From a bacterium (GTDB taxonomy: Bacteria; Cyanobacteriota; Vampirovibrionia; Gastranaerophilales; Gastranaerophilaceae), in contig JAGAJM010000004.1 in the NCBI GenBank assembly GCA_017626055.1, positions 186,001 through 250,000 of the forward strand: a DNA stretch of 64,000 nucleotides, given 5' to 3'. The position numbers and the translations under genes were made by a program. Shown piece by piece: positions 37,760 through 46,706 of the stretch (positions are counted from its first letter, which is position 1; each line of letters starts with the position of its first letter). The notes under the pieces are model-generated. The model was not told where the DNA came from. It searched no databases and was given only the letters and a program-made list of their open reading frames with translations.

Positions 37760-39229
37760 ATGGCAAAATGGATTAAAATTAAAAATAATAAAAGAGTAGA
37801 TATAAACAAAATTCCTATTATTGAAATTGATGATATGCGTAGTGAAGTTAAGGCTTTAGGTATGCGACCAATTGGATTTTTTGGTAAAGATTGGGGTTTT
37901 GGTTGCGTAAGATTATTTGTGATTTTGGCAGATGATGCTAATGCTGATTTATATTTATCTTCAAGTATTTTTGGTAATGGTGTAACATCATATGAGTCAT
38001 TTACTCAAGAAGTTCCTGCTTTTCATATTTTTGAAAGAGAATTTTATGAGCAATTTGGAATTGAACCATTACACCATCCTTGGCTAAAGCCAGTAAGGGT
38101 AAATCAAGATAAATACCAATTCTTCGAAATGGAAGGGGAAGAAGTTCACCAAGTTGCAGTTGGTCCGATTCACGCTGGTGTAATTGAACCTGGGCACTTT
38201 AGATTTATGTGTAATGGTGAAACTGTTTATCATTTGGAAATTATGCTAGGTTATCAACATCGTGGTGTTGAAGATATGATGTTGAAAAATCCATCAAATC
38301 AGTTAGCTGAATCAATTTGTGGTGATAGTGTAATTGCATATAATACTGCTTATTCTCAAGTTATGGAAACCCTAAAAGGAATTCAAATTTCTGATAAAGC
38401 ACAACTTATCAGAAAAATGGCACTAGAAATGGAAAGAATTGCCGTTCATATTGGTGATTTGGGTGCAATCTCTGGCGATATTGCTTATTTGATGGGAGCA
38501 TCTGTTTTTGGTGCTACAAGAACTCTTGTTATTAATACTACTTTAGAAATGTGTGGTAGCCGTTTAGGTCGTGGTTTTGTAACTGTTGGTGGGGTTAATT
38601 ATGATCCGTCTGAGGAAGTTATTGACCGAGCTGTTGAAACTTTGAATAAAGTTAGAGCAGATGTAGATAGAATGGTAAAAACTATGCTTAAAAACTCTAC
38701 TGTAATGTCTAGATTAGAAAAAACGGGTACTGTAAGTTTAGAAAAAGCAAAAGATATTGGTCTTGTTGGTATGGCAGCAAGAACTTGTGGTGTTGATTTA
38801 GATTCTCGTTTTGATTTCCCAGATAAATGGGTTGAAGAGTTTGGTTTTACTCGTAAAACTATGAACTTAAAAGGGGATGTTAATGCTCGTTTCAAACTTA
38901 GATACAAAGAAATCAAAGAGTCTATTTCAATGGTTAAAAAGATTTTAGCTAAATTGAAAGATTATAAAAATGAACCAATTATAGCAGATGGTGTAAATAA
39001 TAAATTCTTACCAGATTCAATGGTAGTTTCTATTGTTGAAGGTTGGAGAGGGGAAGTTGTTCATATTGCAATGACTGATCTTCATTCAAAATTATCAAAA
39101 TATAAAATTAAAGATCCATCATTTAACAATTGGTATGGGTTAGGTTTAGCGGTTAGAAATAACGGAATTTCAGATTTCCCACTATGTAATAAAAGTTTCA
39201 ATTTATCATATTGCGGAAATGATTTATAA
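37760..39229 (+). CDS. hyfG: HyfG/NuoCD-like large subunit lacking Ni-Fe ligand cysteines
   Basis: The 489-residue protein fuses a NuoC-like domain (about residues 1-125, ending in HIFEREFYEQFGIEPLHHPW) to a NuoD/hydrogenase large-subunit domain. In group 4 hydrogenases the first ligand pair is CGxC; here the site reads ESICGDSVIAYN, so the second Cys is Ser. The C-terminal DPCxxC is replaced by FNLSYCGNDL, and both aligned Cys positions are Ser and Gly. The protein therefore should not bind a Ni-Fe centre. The rest of the fold is intact (EIMLGYQHRGVEDM, EMERIAVHIGDLG), so it is best seen as an Ehr-type (energy-converting hydrogenase-related) subunit. A ferredoxin- or formate-linked role is inference. 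Confidence 0.88.
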   Translation: MAKWIKIKNNKRVDINKIPIIEIDDMRSEVKALGMRPIGFFGKDWGFGCVRLFVILADDANADLYLSSSIFGNGVTSYESFTQEVPAFHIFEREFYEQFGIEPLHHPWLKPVRVNQDKYQFFEMEGEEVHQVAVGPIHAGVIEPGHFRFMCNGETVYHLEIMLGYQHRGVEDMMLKNPSNQLAESICGDSVIAYNTAYSQVMETLKGIQISDKAQLIRKMALEMERIAVHIGDLGAISGDIAYLMGASVFGATRTLVINTTLEMCGSRLGRGFVTVGGVNYDPSEEVIDRAVETLNKVRADVDRMVKTMLKNSTVMSRLEKTGTVSLEKAKDIGLVGMAARTCGVDLDSRFDFPDKWVEEFGFTRKTMNLKGDVNARFKLRYKEIKESISMVKKILAKLKDYKNEPIIADGVNNKFLPDSMVVSIVEGWRGEVVHIAMTDLHSKLSKYKIKDPSFNNWYGLGLAVRNNGISDFPLCNKSFNLSYCGNDL

Positions 39230-39241
39230 GGAAAGAAAATT

Positions 39242-39985
39242 ATGTTTGATACATTAAAATCAAGAATTTATCAAGGTAGTCAATTTATAAAAGATATAGA
39301 AAATGCTCCGATGAGGGAACAATTCAGAGGTTTTCCGAAATTCAATACAAGTGAAGATTTTTCGGCTTGTAAAGGTGTTTGTCCAACAGGAGCCTTGTCT
39401 TTAGAACCATTATCAATTGATATGGGAAAATGTACATTCTGTGGCGCTTGTGAAAGAGCTTGTAAAGGGATTGAGCTTACAAATGGTTATAAATTGGCAT
39501 CTTCTTCTCGTGAAAAACTTGTGATTACACCAGAGATTGATTATGAAAATTATCTAAAATCAGCGGTTGAAGTTAGAGAAGAAATTCATAAAATTTTTGG
39601 CCGTTCAATTAAATTCCGTCAAGTATCAGCAGGGGGTTGTAATGGATGCGAGATGGAATTGAACGCTTGTTCAAACGTAAACTTTGATATGGGAAGATAC
39701 GGAATTGAGTTTGTGGCATCTCCTCGTCATGCAGATGGTATTGTAATCACAGGACCAATTACAGAAAATATGGCGTACGCTTTAGAAGATTGTTATAAAT
39801 CTGTACCTGATCCAAAAGTTGTGGTACTTTGTGGTGCATGTGCAATCTCTGGTGGGGTCTTCCAAGAAAGTGAAAAAATAAATAGAGAATTCTTGGAAAA
39901 ATATCCAATTGATTTGTATATTCCAGGTTGCCCAACTCACCCATTGACATTTATCAATGCGGTTTTGAGTTTTATAAAAAAATAG
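39242..39985 (+). CDS. hyfI: HyfI/NuoB-like small subunit fused to a ferredoxin domain
   Basis: The 247-residue protein has an N-terminal 4Fe-4S ferredoxin-like part (CKGVCPTGALSL and CTFCGACERACKG, about residues 43-80) joined to a NuoB-type domain. The latter has the proximal cluster cysteines in AGGCNGCEMELNAC, VVLCGACAISGG and IPGCPTHPLTFI. In Hyf the ferredoxin part is often a separate HyfH protein; here it is fused. This is the last gene of the operon. With the Fe-S route intact and the Ni site lost, electrons must leave or arrive by another acceptor. Confidence 0.88.
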   Translation: MFDTLKSRIYQGSQFIKDIENAPMREQFRGFPKFNTSEDFSACKGVCPTGALSLEPLSIDMGKCTFCGACERACKGIELTNGYKLASSSREKLVITPEIDYENYLKSAVEVREEIHKIFGRSIKFRQVSAGGCNGCEMELNACSNVNFDMGRYGIEFVASPRHADGIVITGPITENMAYALEDCYKSVPDPKVVVLCGACAISGGVFQESEKINREFLEKYPIDLYIPGCPTHPLTFINAVLSFIKK

Positions 39986-39994
39986 AATAAAAAT

Positions 39995-40474
39995 TTATAA
40001 ATATTTTTGTAAAATAAGTTTTTTCAAAGCCTTTGCCATAATTGCATCAGGTTCGATTTCCAAAACTCTATCTAAATATTCAATAGCTTTGTTATAATTT
40101 CCTAATTTTTTCTGAGCAGCACCCATTGCAAATAATGCACTTACAAACTTGTCATCAAGTTCAATTGCTTTTTCTAAATCAGCAACTGCTCTTTCAATAT
40201 CAGGGTTTTCAATATCTTTTCTTGATAAAAGAATATCCGCACGATTGTAATACGCATCAGTCATTTTTGGATTAATTTGAAGTGCTTTTGTGTAATCTAA
40301 AATTGCATCATCAAAATTTTTCAACGCTTGGTTTACAACTGCACGATAAAAATATGAAATATCCCAATCATTTCTAAGTTCAATTGATTTATTCATATTA
40401 TCTAATGCGATATCTAAATCGCCTGTTCTTAATTCTTCTATTCCTTTATCTAAATATTCTTTATAAGTTGTCAT
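39995..40474 (-). CDS. TPR repeat protein
   Basis: This protein has about 159 residues and four tetratricopeptide repeats (for example AYYNRADILLSRK, FVSALFAMGAAQKKLGNYNK, AIEYLDRVLEIEPD). TPRs mediate protein binding. ATG 40474 (MTTYKEYLDKG) is chosen over ATG 40492 since the family-like sequence starts there. Its 3' end is 10 bp from the end of the hyf-like operon. No partner can be named. Confidence 0.85.
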   Translation of the reverse strand: MTTYKEYLDKGIEELRTGDLDIALDNMNKSIELRNDWDISYFYRAVVNQALKNFDDAILDYTKALQINPKMTDAYYNRADILLSRKDIENPDIERAVADLEKAIELDDKFVSALFAMGAAQKKLGNYNKAIEYLDRVLEIEPDAIMAKALKKLILQKYL

Positions 40475-40529
40475 AAATTTATTATATACCAAACAAATTC
40501 ATGCTATAATTTTGGAAAAGAGAGGAAAT

Positions 40530-41474
40530 ATGAATAAAAAAATCTTAGCCAATTTTGCACTATTTTTAACCGCTCTAATTTGGGGTTTATCATTTGTTGC
40601 ACAAAAAGCTGGGATGGATTTTGTTGGACCTTTCAGTTTTAACTTTGCAAGAAGTATCCTTGGTGGATTCAGTTTGTTACCAGTAATTGGTATTGTAAAA
40701 TTGATGCAAGAAGATAAAAGAACACCTATTAGAAAAGATGTTCAACATATTAGACTTGCTCAAGGTGGTATTGCTTGCGGTGTAGCTTTATGGATTGCAA
40801 TGTCAATTCAACAATACTGTATGCTTTATGCTCCAGCTGGAAAAGCTGGATTTATCACCGCTTTATACATAATTTATGTGCCACTTATTGCAATGTTTTT
40901 TGGTAAAAAAGTTACCAGAAACGTATGGATAAGCGTAGGTCTAGCCGTAATTGGTTTATATTTGTTATGTTTCAAAGATTCAATTGGCGGATTTAGTGTT
41001 TGGGATTTGTGGCTACTTTTGGCGGCATTTTTCTATGGTTTGCATATTATTGTAGTAAATCATTTTGCAAGAAAAGCTAACGCAACAAAAATGTCTTGTG
41101 TTCAGTTTTTTGTTGTAGGTTTGTTATCAATTCCATTGATGTTAATCTTCGAAGAACCAACTTGGGCGGGATTTGTAGCTTGCAAGACACCTATTTTATA
41201 CGCAGGGATTTTAACCTGTGGGGTTGCCTATACTATCCAAATTTTCGGTCAAAAATTCACATCATCTCCTACTGTTGCGTCATTGATTTTAAGTTTAGAA
41301 TCAGTATTTGCCGTTGTTGGCGGATGCTTAATTTTACATGAAATAATGTCAGTTAAAGAAATTTTTGGTTGCTTATTTATGATTACTGCGGTAATTTTAT
41401 CTCAACTTAACGCGAAACCTAAAAAAGTTGAGCCTTCATCAGAAGACGAAGACCCAATACCAGTTTCAAAATAA
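40530..41474 (+). CDS. EamA/DMT-family transporter
   Basis: ATG 40530 with GAGAGGAAAT upstream is used; TTG 40512 is only a longer reading of the leader. The 314-residue protein has ten predicted membrane helices in two EamA halves. The first has FLTALIWGLSFVAQKAGMDF, the second is around LWLLLAAFFYGLHIIVVNHF and VASLILSLESVFAVVGG. The C-terminal tail is acidic (SSEDEDPIPVSK). Such proteins export amino acids, nucleotides or other small metabolites; the substrate is unknown. Confidence 0.9.
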   Translation: MNKKILANFALFLTALIWGLSFVAQKAGMDFVGPFSFNFARSILGGFSLLPVIGIVKLMQEDKRTPIRKDVQHIRLAQGGIACGVALWIAMSIQQYCMLYAPAGKAGFITALYIIYVPLIAMFFGKKVTRNVWISVGLAVIGLYLLCFKDSIGGFSVWDLWLLLAAFFYGLHIIVVNHFARKANATKMSCVQFFVVGLLSIPLMLIFEEPTWAGFVACKTPILYAGILTCGVAYTIQIFGQKFTSSPTVASLILSLESVFAVVGGCLILHEIMSVKEIFGCLFMITAVILSQLNAKPKKVEPSSEDEDPIPVSK

Positions 41475-41482
41475 GTTATATT

Positions 41483-42289
41483 TTATAAGTAACATTTTCT
41501 TTCTTGACCGACAACACCTGCATACAATTCAACAAATTGTTTTGCTGGACTTACGTCGATTTTAGAAAGCAGTACTTCCTCAATTTGGAAGAAACCTACA
41601 TCACCTGACATTTCAATATCAATTTTTATAGGTTTTCTTTCACCTTTGTGGATAGAAATTCTGTTTATCGCATTAGCAGAATACTTGTGAATATCTCCAA
41701 CTCTAGGTGTTGTATTCAATTGCATAGGAATTCTTGCTCTGCCTTTTGTCATATCGCAACCATCAGCAATCAATATTATACCCGCTTCAATTGAGTGGAT
41801 TTTTTTAGTTGACATATGGCCAATAATTGCTTCTGTTGCAACTGCTCTGATAATCACACGACGATGCAAATCATTAGGGAACAAATGCATTAACGCTCTT
41901 TCAATAATTGGTTGAGCAAGCATTGCTGACATTTTTTCGTGTCCCTGGCGACCGATAGACATCCCTAAATCGTGCATCATACCTGCAAGAATTACGGCAC
42001 ACATACTGTCTTCGAATGTACCCATTTCTTCTTGCTCCAAAGATGTTTTAATTTCAAATTCGTGCAAAATATTGAGCATTTTTATTGCATTACCAACAAC
42101 CTGACGCATATGCACAGGCCCGTGGTCATTATACCCAAGACGTCTGATAGAAACGTTGTTTGCGTATTCTTGCATTTCTTGTAATTCTTCGTCATTAAAC
42201 AAATATCTTACAAGCTCCAAACACTCTGGGTGGTTTTTTAATCTATCTTGAATTTTTGATTCTGTTGCTAACTCTTTAACTGATTTCAT
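41483..42289 (-). CDS. HD-domain phosphohydrolase
   Basis: The 268-residue cytoplasmic protein has the HD signature: DHGPVHMRQV (first His), MMHDLGMSIGRQGHEKMSA (HD pair and a following His), and a late Asp in IILIADGCDMTKGRAR. The C-terminal 60 residues form a beta-rich region (IKIDIEMSGDVGFFQIEEVL). HD proteins act on nucleotides or phosphorylated small molecules with divalent metals; the substrate is not shown. It begins about 100 bp downstream of the repeat array and is transcribed away from it. Confidence 0.85.
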   Translation of the reverse strand: MKSVKELATESKIQDRLKNHPECLELVRYLFNDEELQEMQEYANNVSIRRLGYNDHGPVHMRQVVGNAIKMLNILHEFEIKTSLEQEEMGTFEDSMCAVILAGMMHDLGMSIGRQGHEKMSAMLAQPIIERALMHLFPNDLHRRVIIRAVATEAIIGHMSTKKIHSIEAGIILIADGCDMTKGRARIPMQLNTTPRVGDIHKYSANAINRISIHKGERKPIKIDIEMSGDVGFFQIEEVLLSKIDVSPAKQFVELYAGVVGQERKCYL

Positions 42290-42386
42290 AGCTTTTTTCC
42301 AATTTCTTTAAATTCGTACTATTTATATTTTAACGCATTTTTAATAAAAAGTTAAGGGGGTAGGAGTAATTTTTTTAAAAAGCATT

Positions 42387-42652
42387 TGTCATCCTGAACT
42401 TGATTCAGGATCTCATAGTGCAACGCAGGAATTGTTAAATGGTGGGATTCTGACTTTCGTCAGAATGACAAGTTTTTTGTCATCCTGAACTTGATTTAGG
42501 GTCTCATAGTTAAACGCAGGATTTGTTCAATGGTGGGATTCTGACTTTCGTCAGAATGACAAGTTTTTTGTCATCCTGAACTTGGTTCAGGATCTCATAG
42601 TGTAACGCAGAAATTGTTTAATGGTGAGATTCTGACTTTCGTCAGAATGACA
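42387..42652 (+). repeat. Array of three 84-bp two-hairpin repeats
   Basis: Three units lie at 42387-42470, 42478-42561 and 42569-42652, each 84 bp, separated by the same 7-bp AGTTTTT (period 91). Each starts TGTCATCCTGA and ends TCAGAATGACA, an imperfect terminal inverted repeat. Two hairpins are inside: ATCCTGAA-CTTGA-TTCAGGAT (the middle unit has small changes) and ATTCTGAC-TTTC-GTCAGAAT. Between them is a variable stretch with CTCATAG. The structure resembles a small non-autonomous mobile element (MITE or REP-like). Confidence 0.93.
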
Positions 42653-42662
42653 AAATGATATG

Positions 42663-42959
42663 TTATGAATCGATTTCTTCGCTTAAATCTTTAAATTCGG
42701 GGTTTATAGTTTTTATTAAATCAATTTTCCATTGAGATTTCCAAGCTTTTAATTGTTTTTCTCTATTTAGAGCATCCTCAACCGAATTTGTTACTTCATA
42801 ATAAACTAATTTATCTAAATTATATTTTTTTGTAAATCCGTCTATTAGTTTTAATTTATGTTCTTGAAGTCGGCGTAGTAGGTTATTTGTAACTCCAATA
42901 TACAACGTGGTGTTGTATTTGTTTGCAAGAATATAGACAAAATAATTTCGTTCTTTCAT
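42663..42959 (-). CDS. Stand-alone GIY-YIG nuclease-like protein
   Basis: The 98-residue protein is a single GIY-YIG domain: YFVYILANKYNTTLYIGVTN (the 'GIY' and YIG strands), LLRRLQEHK with the catalytic Arg, and YYEVTNSVEDALNREKQLK with the Glu. Single-domain members make single-strand or nicking cuts in DNA in other settings. The gene is enclosed by repeat units of one family: three end 10 bp downstream of its stop and two begin 29 bp upstream of its start. No clear ribosome site is seen. A role in repeat mobility is an inference from this arrangement. Confidence 0.9.
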   Translation of the reverse strand: MKERNYFVYILANKYNTTLYIGVTNNLLRRLQEHKLKLIDGFTKKYNLDKLVYYEVTNSVEDALNREKQLKAWKSQWKIDLIKTINPEFKDLSEEIDS

Positions 42960-42988
42960 AAGGTTATATTATCATTTTTATTATCTTT

Positions 42989-43163
42989 TGTCATCCTGAA
43001 CTTGATTCAGGATCTCATAGCGAAACGCAGGGATTGTTAAATGGTGAGATTCTGACTTTCGTCAGAATGACAAGTTTTTTGTCATCCTGAACTTGATTCA
43101 GGATCACATAGTGTAACGCAGAAATTGTTTAATGGTGGGATTCTGACTTTCGTCAGAATGACA
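42989..43163 (+). repeat. Array of two 84-bp two-hairpin repeats
   Basis: Units at 42989-43072 and 43080-43163 are of the same kind and orientation as the array at 42387, with the same AGTTTTT spacer. With that array they bracket the GIY-YIG gene. Confidence 0.92.
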
Positions 43164-43171
43164 TAATAAAA

Positions 43172-43201
43172 AACGAGGGATTGGTTGTCCAATCCCTCGT
43201 T
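43172..43201 (-). terminator. Terminator of the SBP-TolC fusion gene
   Basis: AACGAGGGATTGG / CCAATCCCTCGTT forms a 13-bp stem with a TTGT loop; on the minus strand it is followed by a T run, 17 bp after the stop of the gene. Confidence 0.88.
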
Positions 43202-43217
43202 CAATTTCTTCAACTCT

Positions 43218-45689
43218 CTATAATGAGAAGTCAGCTTCTGCAGGTAGAACTTTTGGAATATTGTGAATAAATTCCTTAGCTCTGTCGTGAGCTTTTGTCC
43301 AGTTCATTGCGATTAGACCTCTTTGTACCAAAAGTAATTCTTTGAAGAATTCATTTTGAGAGTTCATAGCTTCAACTTTTGAATGGAAATACATATGTTG
43401 AGCATCTGCGATTTGGTTGATTGGAGCAGTACCCATTAAGTATTTAGCTTTAACCATTTGATAGTTTTCAGCTTCAGCAAACATTGCTTTGTATGATTTT
43501 TCGATGATGAAGTACTTAGCAATAGCTCTGTTTACAACGCTTCTAACGTTCATTTCTAACTCAGTATTAACTTGTTCTAAATATGCGTTAAGTTCGTTTA
43601 ACTCAGCTTTTGCTCTTGCGATTTCAGCAATTTTTGTACCACCTTCGATAGGTTTCCATTGAGCTGCAATGAATACTCTACCATAGTTTTTGTCTAGAGT
43701 GTTACCCCAGTAGCTCCTTGGAGCTGCTAAAGGACTACCTATAATAGGATTTCCAGAAGCATCTGTTGCTCCACCTGTCATTTGTAATCCTGCAATAGAA
43801 CCTTTAGCATATGTTTCATAAGGTAAGCTTCTATCGAATTGTGTAGCATACTCAACTGTTAACTTAGCATTTGGCATAATGAATTTTTGAGCATAATTTG
43901 AAATTTCAGCTTTTTTCATTGCAATTGCTGCTTTTAGTTTAGTTGTTTCTGGTGACATGTAGATTACTTCAGCAACTAACATATCAGTAAATTTAGCTAA
44001 TTTTTCAGGTGTTCTCACATGATCAATAATGTGTAATTCTGATGTGAAGAACGCTGGATCTGTAGCTGTCAATGGGTTAAGAACGAAGTGTTCTTTTTGA
44101 TCGTGGTAAAGTAATTTGTTGATGTGAATTTTGATGTTATCGTATTCAGCTTTCATGCTAAGAAGTTTTTTCTCAGCTTCTGAAACTTCACCAGCCCAAC
44201 GTAGAACTTCTTCATTACCACATTTACCAGTTTGTTGACGAACTCTTGCCATTGCAAGAATTTCTCTTGTTTCGTTTACATATTCTTCTTGAACTTTGAT
44301 TACGTTTTCAAGCATTAACATATCAACGTATAGGTTTGCTGTTTCAAATCCCATTGTTACGTCAGTCAAAGCTTTTTCAGCTTTATCAAATTTCAATTTT
44401 TTGTGTTTAACAATAATGTTAGTTACAAGATCTGGTGAATAGATAACTTGATCCATACCAACTACGAATTGACCAGCTCTAATTGGAACATCAGAGTATG
44501 AAAATGCATAATCTTTGTTAAATGTTTGGTGACCTAAGTCAAGTCTTAGTGTTGGAAGATATCTTAAGTAAGCTGAAGTTGTAGCACGTCTAGCTGCTTG
44601 TACTAAGAATTTTTTACGTAGCATATCTAAGTTGCTTTCTTCCAAAGCTGTTAATAAACCATTAAGGTCGTATTTTTTCACTTCTTTGTTAGAAACGATT
44701 TCAGCATTGTTTAACAATCTCAATGGAGCTGCATAACCTAATGCTTCACCAGTATCTTTGTTGTAGAAAATTACCTTGTCATCAAAGAAAGGAATTTTTT
44801 CTGTTTTAACAGTGTTACCATGTAATACACCGTGAATGCTGAATGATGTAGCTTCTGCTAATTTTTTATCAACGTTGAATGCTGATGTACCTAGTAATGC
44901 ACCATAGTTAACATCTTCTTTACCAACTGATGAGAATGAATACAATTTTTTAGCTGTGATAGCGTTGTATAATTCTTTTTTCTGTTCAGCAGTGATGTTG
45001 TATAGTGGTGTAACAAATACAGAGTCAACATCTGCTGGAATTTTGTTGATAACTGCTTTAACATCGTTGCCTACTGGAAGAACAACGTAGTTCATTTCAA
45101 CATTTTTCTCTTTTAATTTTTTGTCAATCAAAGCGTTCCAGTTAGCTCTTGTTTTGTAGAAGTTTTCGTTCATAAGAACTGCAACTTTCTTTTGTTGTGG
45201 AACTAATTTTTTGAACAAAATAAAATCGTTAACTGACTGTTGTACAGGGTTGAAGAATTTGTCACCAAAATCTCTCAAACCATATTGGTCAATTGTTACT
45301 ACGTATTTGTTTTTGTTTGGTTTGTCAACGTAGTAAGAGCTAGACATATAGCCTAGTGAAATTACCATGAAAGCTCTAGATGCTAAAGCTTTATCAGAAG
45401 CTTTTACTGCACCTTGTTCACTCCAGTCACCAGTGAAGATTAAATCTTGTGGGAATGAAGCTTTGTAATCAGGTAATAAAGATCTTGTAATCTGTGTTTG
45501 GAAAGTTTTCAAAACTTCTGCGTTTTTGTCTGATGGCCCGTCAAAAACGAAAGCCAATTCAACTGTTTTTGCATTTGGAGCTGCTTGTAATTGTTTTCTT
45601 GCTGCAGGGTTTTCGCTAATAGCAAATGTTGCTCCCCCGAAAGAAATCATGAAAACAAAAGTCAGCAATGCGCAAATAATTCTTTTCAT
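43218..45689 (-). CDS. Fusion of periplasmic-binding-like domain and TolC-type outer membrane domain
   Basis: The 823-residue protein has a signal peptide (MKRIICALLTFVFMISFGG). Residues about 40-330 resemble a type 1 periplasmic binding fold of the ABC substrate-binding kind (KTVELAFVFDGPSDKNAEVL, AVLMNENFYKTRANW, VDSVFVTPLYNITAEQK). Residues about 340-820 are TolC-like helical hairpins (LTDVTMGFETANLYVDML, EYVNETREILAMARVRQQTG, PIEGGTKIAEIARAKAEL). TolC proteins are the outer membrane exit ducts of efflux and type I secretion. A sensing domain on the periplasmic side of the channel is unusual. AAGGAG lies upstream of the start and a terminator lies downstream. It supports a two-membrane envelope. 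Confidence 0.83.
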   Translation of the reverse strand: MKRIICALLTFVFMISFGGATFAISENPAARKQLQAAPNAKTVELAFVFDGPSDKNAEVLKTFQTQITRSLLPDYKASFPQDLIFTGDWSEQGAVKASDKALASRAFMVISLGYMSSSYYVDKPNKNKYVVTIDQYGLRDFGDKFFNPVQQSVNDFILFKKLVPQQKKVAVLMNENFYKTRANWNALIDKKLKEKNVEMNYVVLPVGNDVKAVINKIPADVDSVFVTPLYNITAEQKKELYNAITAKKLYSFSSVGKEDVNYGALLGTSAFNVDKKLAEATSFSIHGVLHGNTVKTEKIPFFDDKVIFYNKDTGEALGYAAPLRLLNNAEIVSNKEVKKYDLNGLLTALEESNLDMLRKKFLVQAARRATTSAYLRYLPTLRLDLGHQTFNKDYAFSYSDVPIRAGQFVVGMDQVIYSPDLVTNIIVKHKKLKFDKAEKALTDVTMGFETANLYVDMLMLENVIKVQEEYVNETREILAMARVRQQTGKCGNEEVLRWAGEVSEAEKKLLSMKAEYDNIKIHINKLLYHDQKEHFVLNPLTATDPAFFTSELHIIDHVRTPEKLAKFTDMLVAEVIYMSPETTKLKAAIAMKKAEISNYAQKFIMPNAKLTVEYATQFDRSLPYETYAKGSIAGLQMTGGATDASGNPIIGSPLAAPRSYWGNTLDKNYGRVFIAAQWKPIEGGTKIAEIARAKAELNELNAYLEQVNTELEMNVRSVVNRAIAKYFIIEKSYKAMFAEAENYQMVKAKYLMGTAPINQIADAQHMYFHSKVEAMNSQNEFFKELLLVQRGLIAMNWTKAHDRAKEFIHNIPKVLPAEADFSL

Positions 45690-45792
45690 TTTCTTTTCCC
45701 TAACTCCTTACTCTTAATCCTTTTATTTAAACTAATAAATAAAAAATCTTCTTAATCGAGTTTAGTATAGCAAAAACATGCCAAAATAGAAA

Positions 45793-46482
45793 TTATTTTG
45801 TTACAATTAAAAATAAAATCAGGCAAAACGCAATCACAGAGAAGATTATAACTGTAAACCAATATGGCGAAATCCCTGTTGGTTTTTTGCAAGATTTCAT
45901 AGAAGTTTGTTGTTTTGTTGTTTTTGATTTTGTATTTTTTTCTGCTTTTTCTTTGTTAGTTTTTTTAGCAGAACGAATAGCTGAACTCTTTGCTCGAGCT
46001 TTTTCTTTAGCTTTTTTATATTTTTGTTCTAATGTTTTATCTCGTTTTCCTGTTGCTAAAAGTTCAATGTCATAATGAAGATCTAATACTTCTTTGTTTC
46101 CTTTTTTGTTATAAACAATATAATTAATAGCAACTTCAAAAGCACGTTGTAAACATTCCAACGCATCAATTGCATTTTGTTTTACTGATGATGCGTGAAC
46201 TGATTGGTTTCCGCATTTTTTCAAGAAGTATAAATCCTCGATAAATTCTCTTTCCTGTTCAGAACCTTGAGAATTGTCTTTTAGGGTTGCAAGCATTTGG
46301 TCAAATGTGTTTTCGGTTGTTCTTTTGTCCCCTAGGACATTTTTGCAAACGTTTTCGGCAAAGCGTCTGGTTTGTCCCATGCATTGCTCAAAATACTCAT
46401 CTCTATATAGTTTTTCGGCATCAGAGATGATTTCGTATAAGTTCTTATCTGTACTTTTTAAAAAATCGAAATTAGTTACCAT
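45793..46482 (-). CDS. DUF4145-like protein with C-terminal membrane anchor
   Basis: Residues about 1-120 look like DUF4145, a HEPN-type helical bundle (CMGQTRRFAENVCKNVLG, FLKKCGNQSVHASS with the GNxxxH motif). A very basic linker (about 150-198, rich in Lys) follows and the last 25 residues are a membrane helix (WFTVIIFSVIAFCLILFLIV). The 229-residue protein would be anchored with the helical domain in the cytoplasm. HEPN-type proteins are often RNA-directed; the role here is unknown. Confidence 0.75.
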   Translation of the reverse strand: MVTNFDFLKSTDKNLYEIISDAEKLYRDEYFEQCMGQTRRFAENVCKNVLGDKRTTENTFDQMLATLKDNSQGSEQEREFIEDLYFLKKCGNQSVHASSVKQNAIDALECLQRAFEVAINYIVYNKKGNKEVLDLHYDIELLATGKRDKTLEQKYKKAKEKARAKSSAIRSAKKTNKEKAEKNTKSKTTKQQTSMKSCKKPTGISPYWFTVIIFSVIAFCLILFLIVTK

Positions 46483-46575
46483 GTATATTAATATATTAAT
46501 TAATCTCTTCCGTAATTAATCTTACATTGTATGGGGTTAAATGTAAAGGGTACGAAAACTAATGATTATTTTGCG

Positions 46576-46703
46576 TGATGGTGAGATTCTGACTTTCGTC
46601 AGAATGACAAAAAAGTATCTGTCATCCTGAACTTGATTCAGGATCTCATAGTGTAACACAGGATTTGTTCAATGGTGGGATTCTGACTTTCGTCAGAATA
46701 ATA
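46576..46703 (+). repeat. Partial and one near-complete copy of the two-hairpin repeat
   Basis: A right-half remnant (46576-46609, ending TCAGAATGACA) is followed by a whole unit (46620-46703) whose last bases have mutated to GAATAATAA. The unit ends a few bases before the -35 box of the glucose-6-phosphate isomerase promoter. Confidence 0.85.
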
Positions 46704-46706
46704 ATC

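Noticed and set aside
32762-39985. A true H2-evolving group 4 [NiFe] hydrogenase
   Set aside because: The large subunit lacks Ni-Fe cysteine ligands at both the N- and C-terminal sites, and no maturation protease or hyp genes are next to it.
42387-43163. CRISPR array
   Set aside because: Units are regular, but the spacers are identical 7-bp AGTTTTT and the repeats are 84 bp with two hairpins; there are no cas genes. It is a repeat array, not CRISPR.
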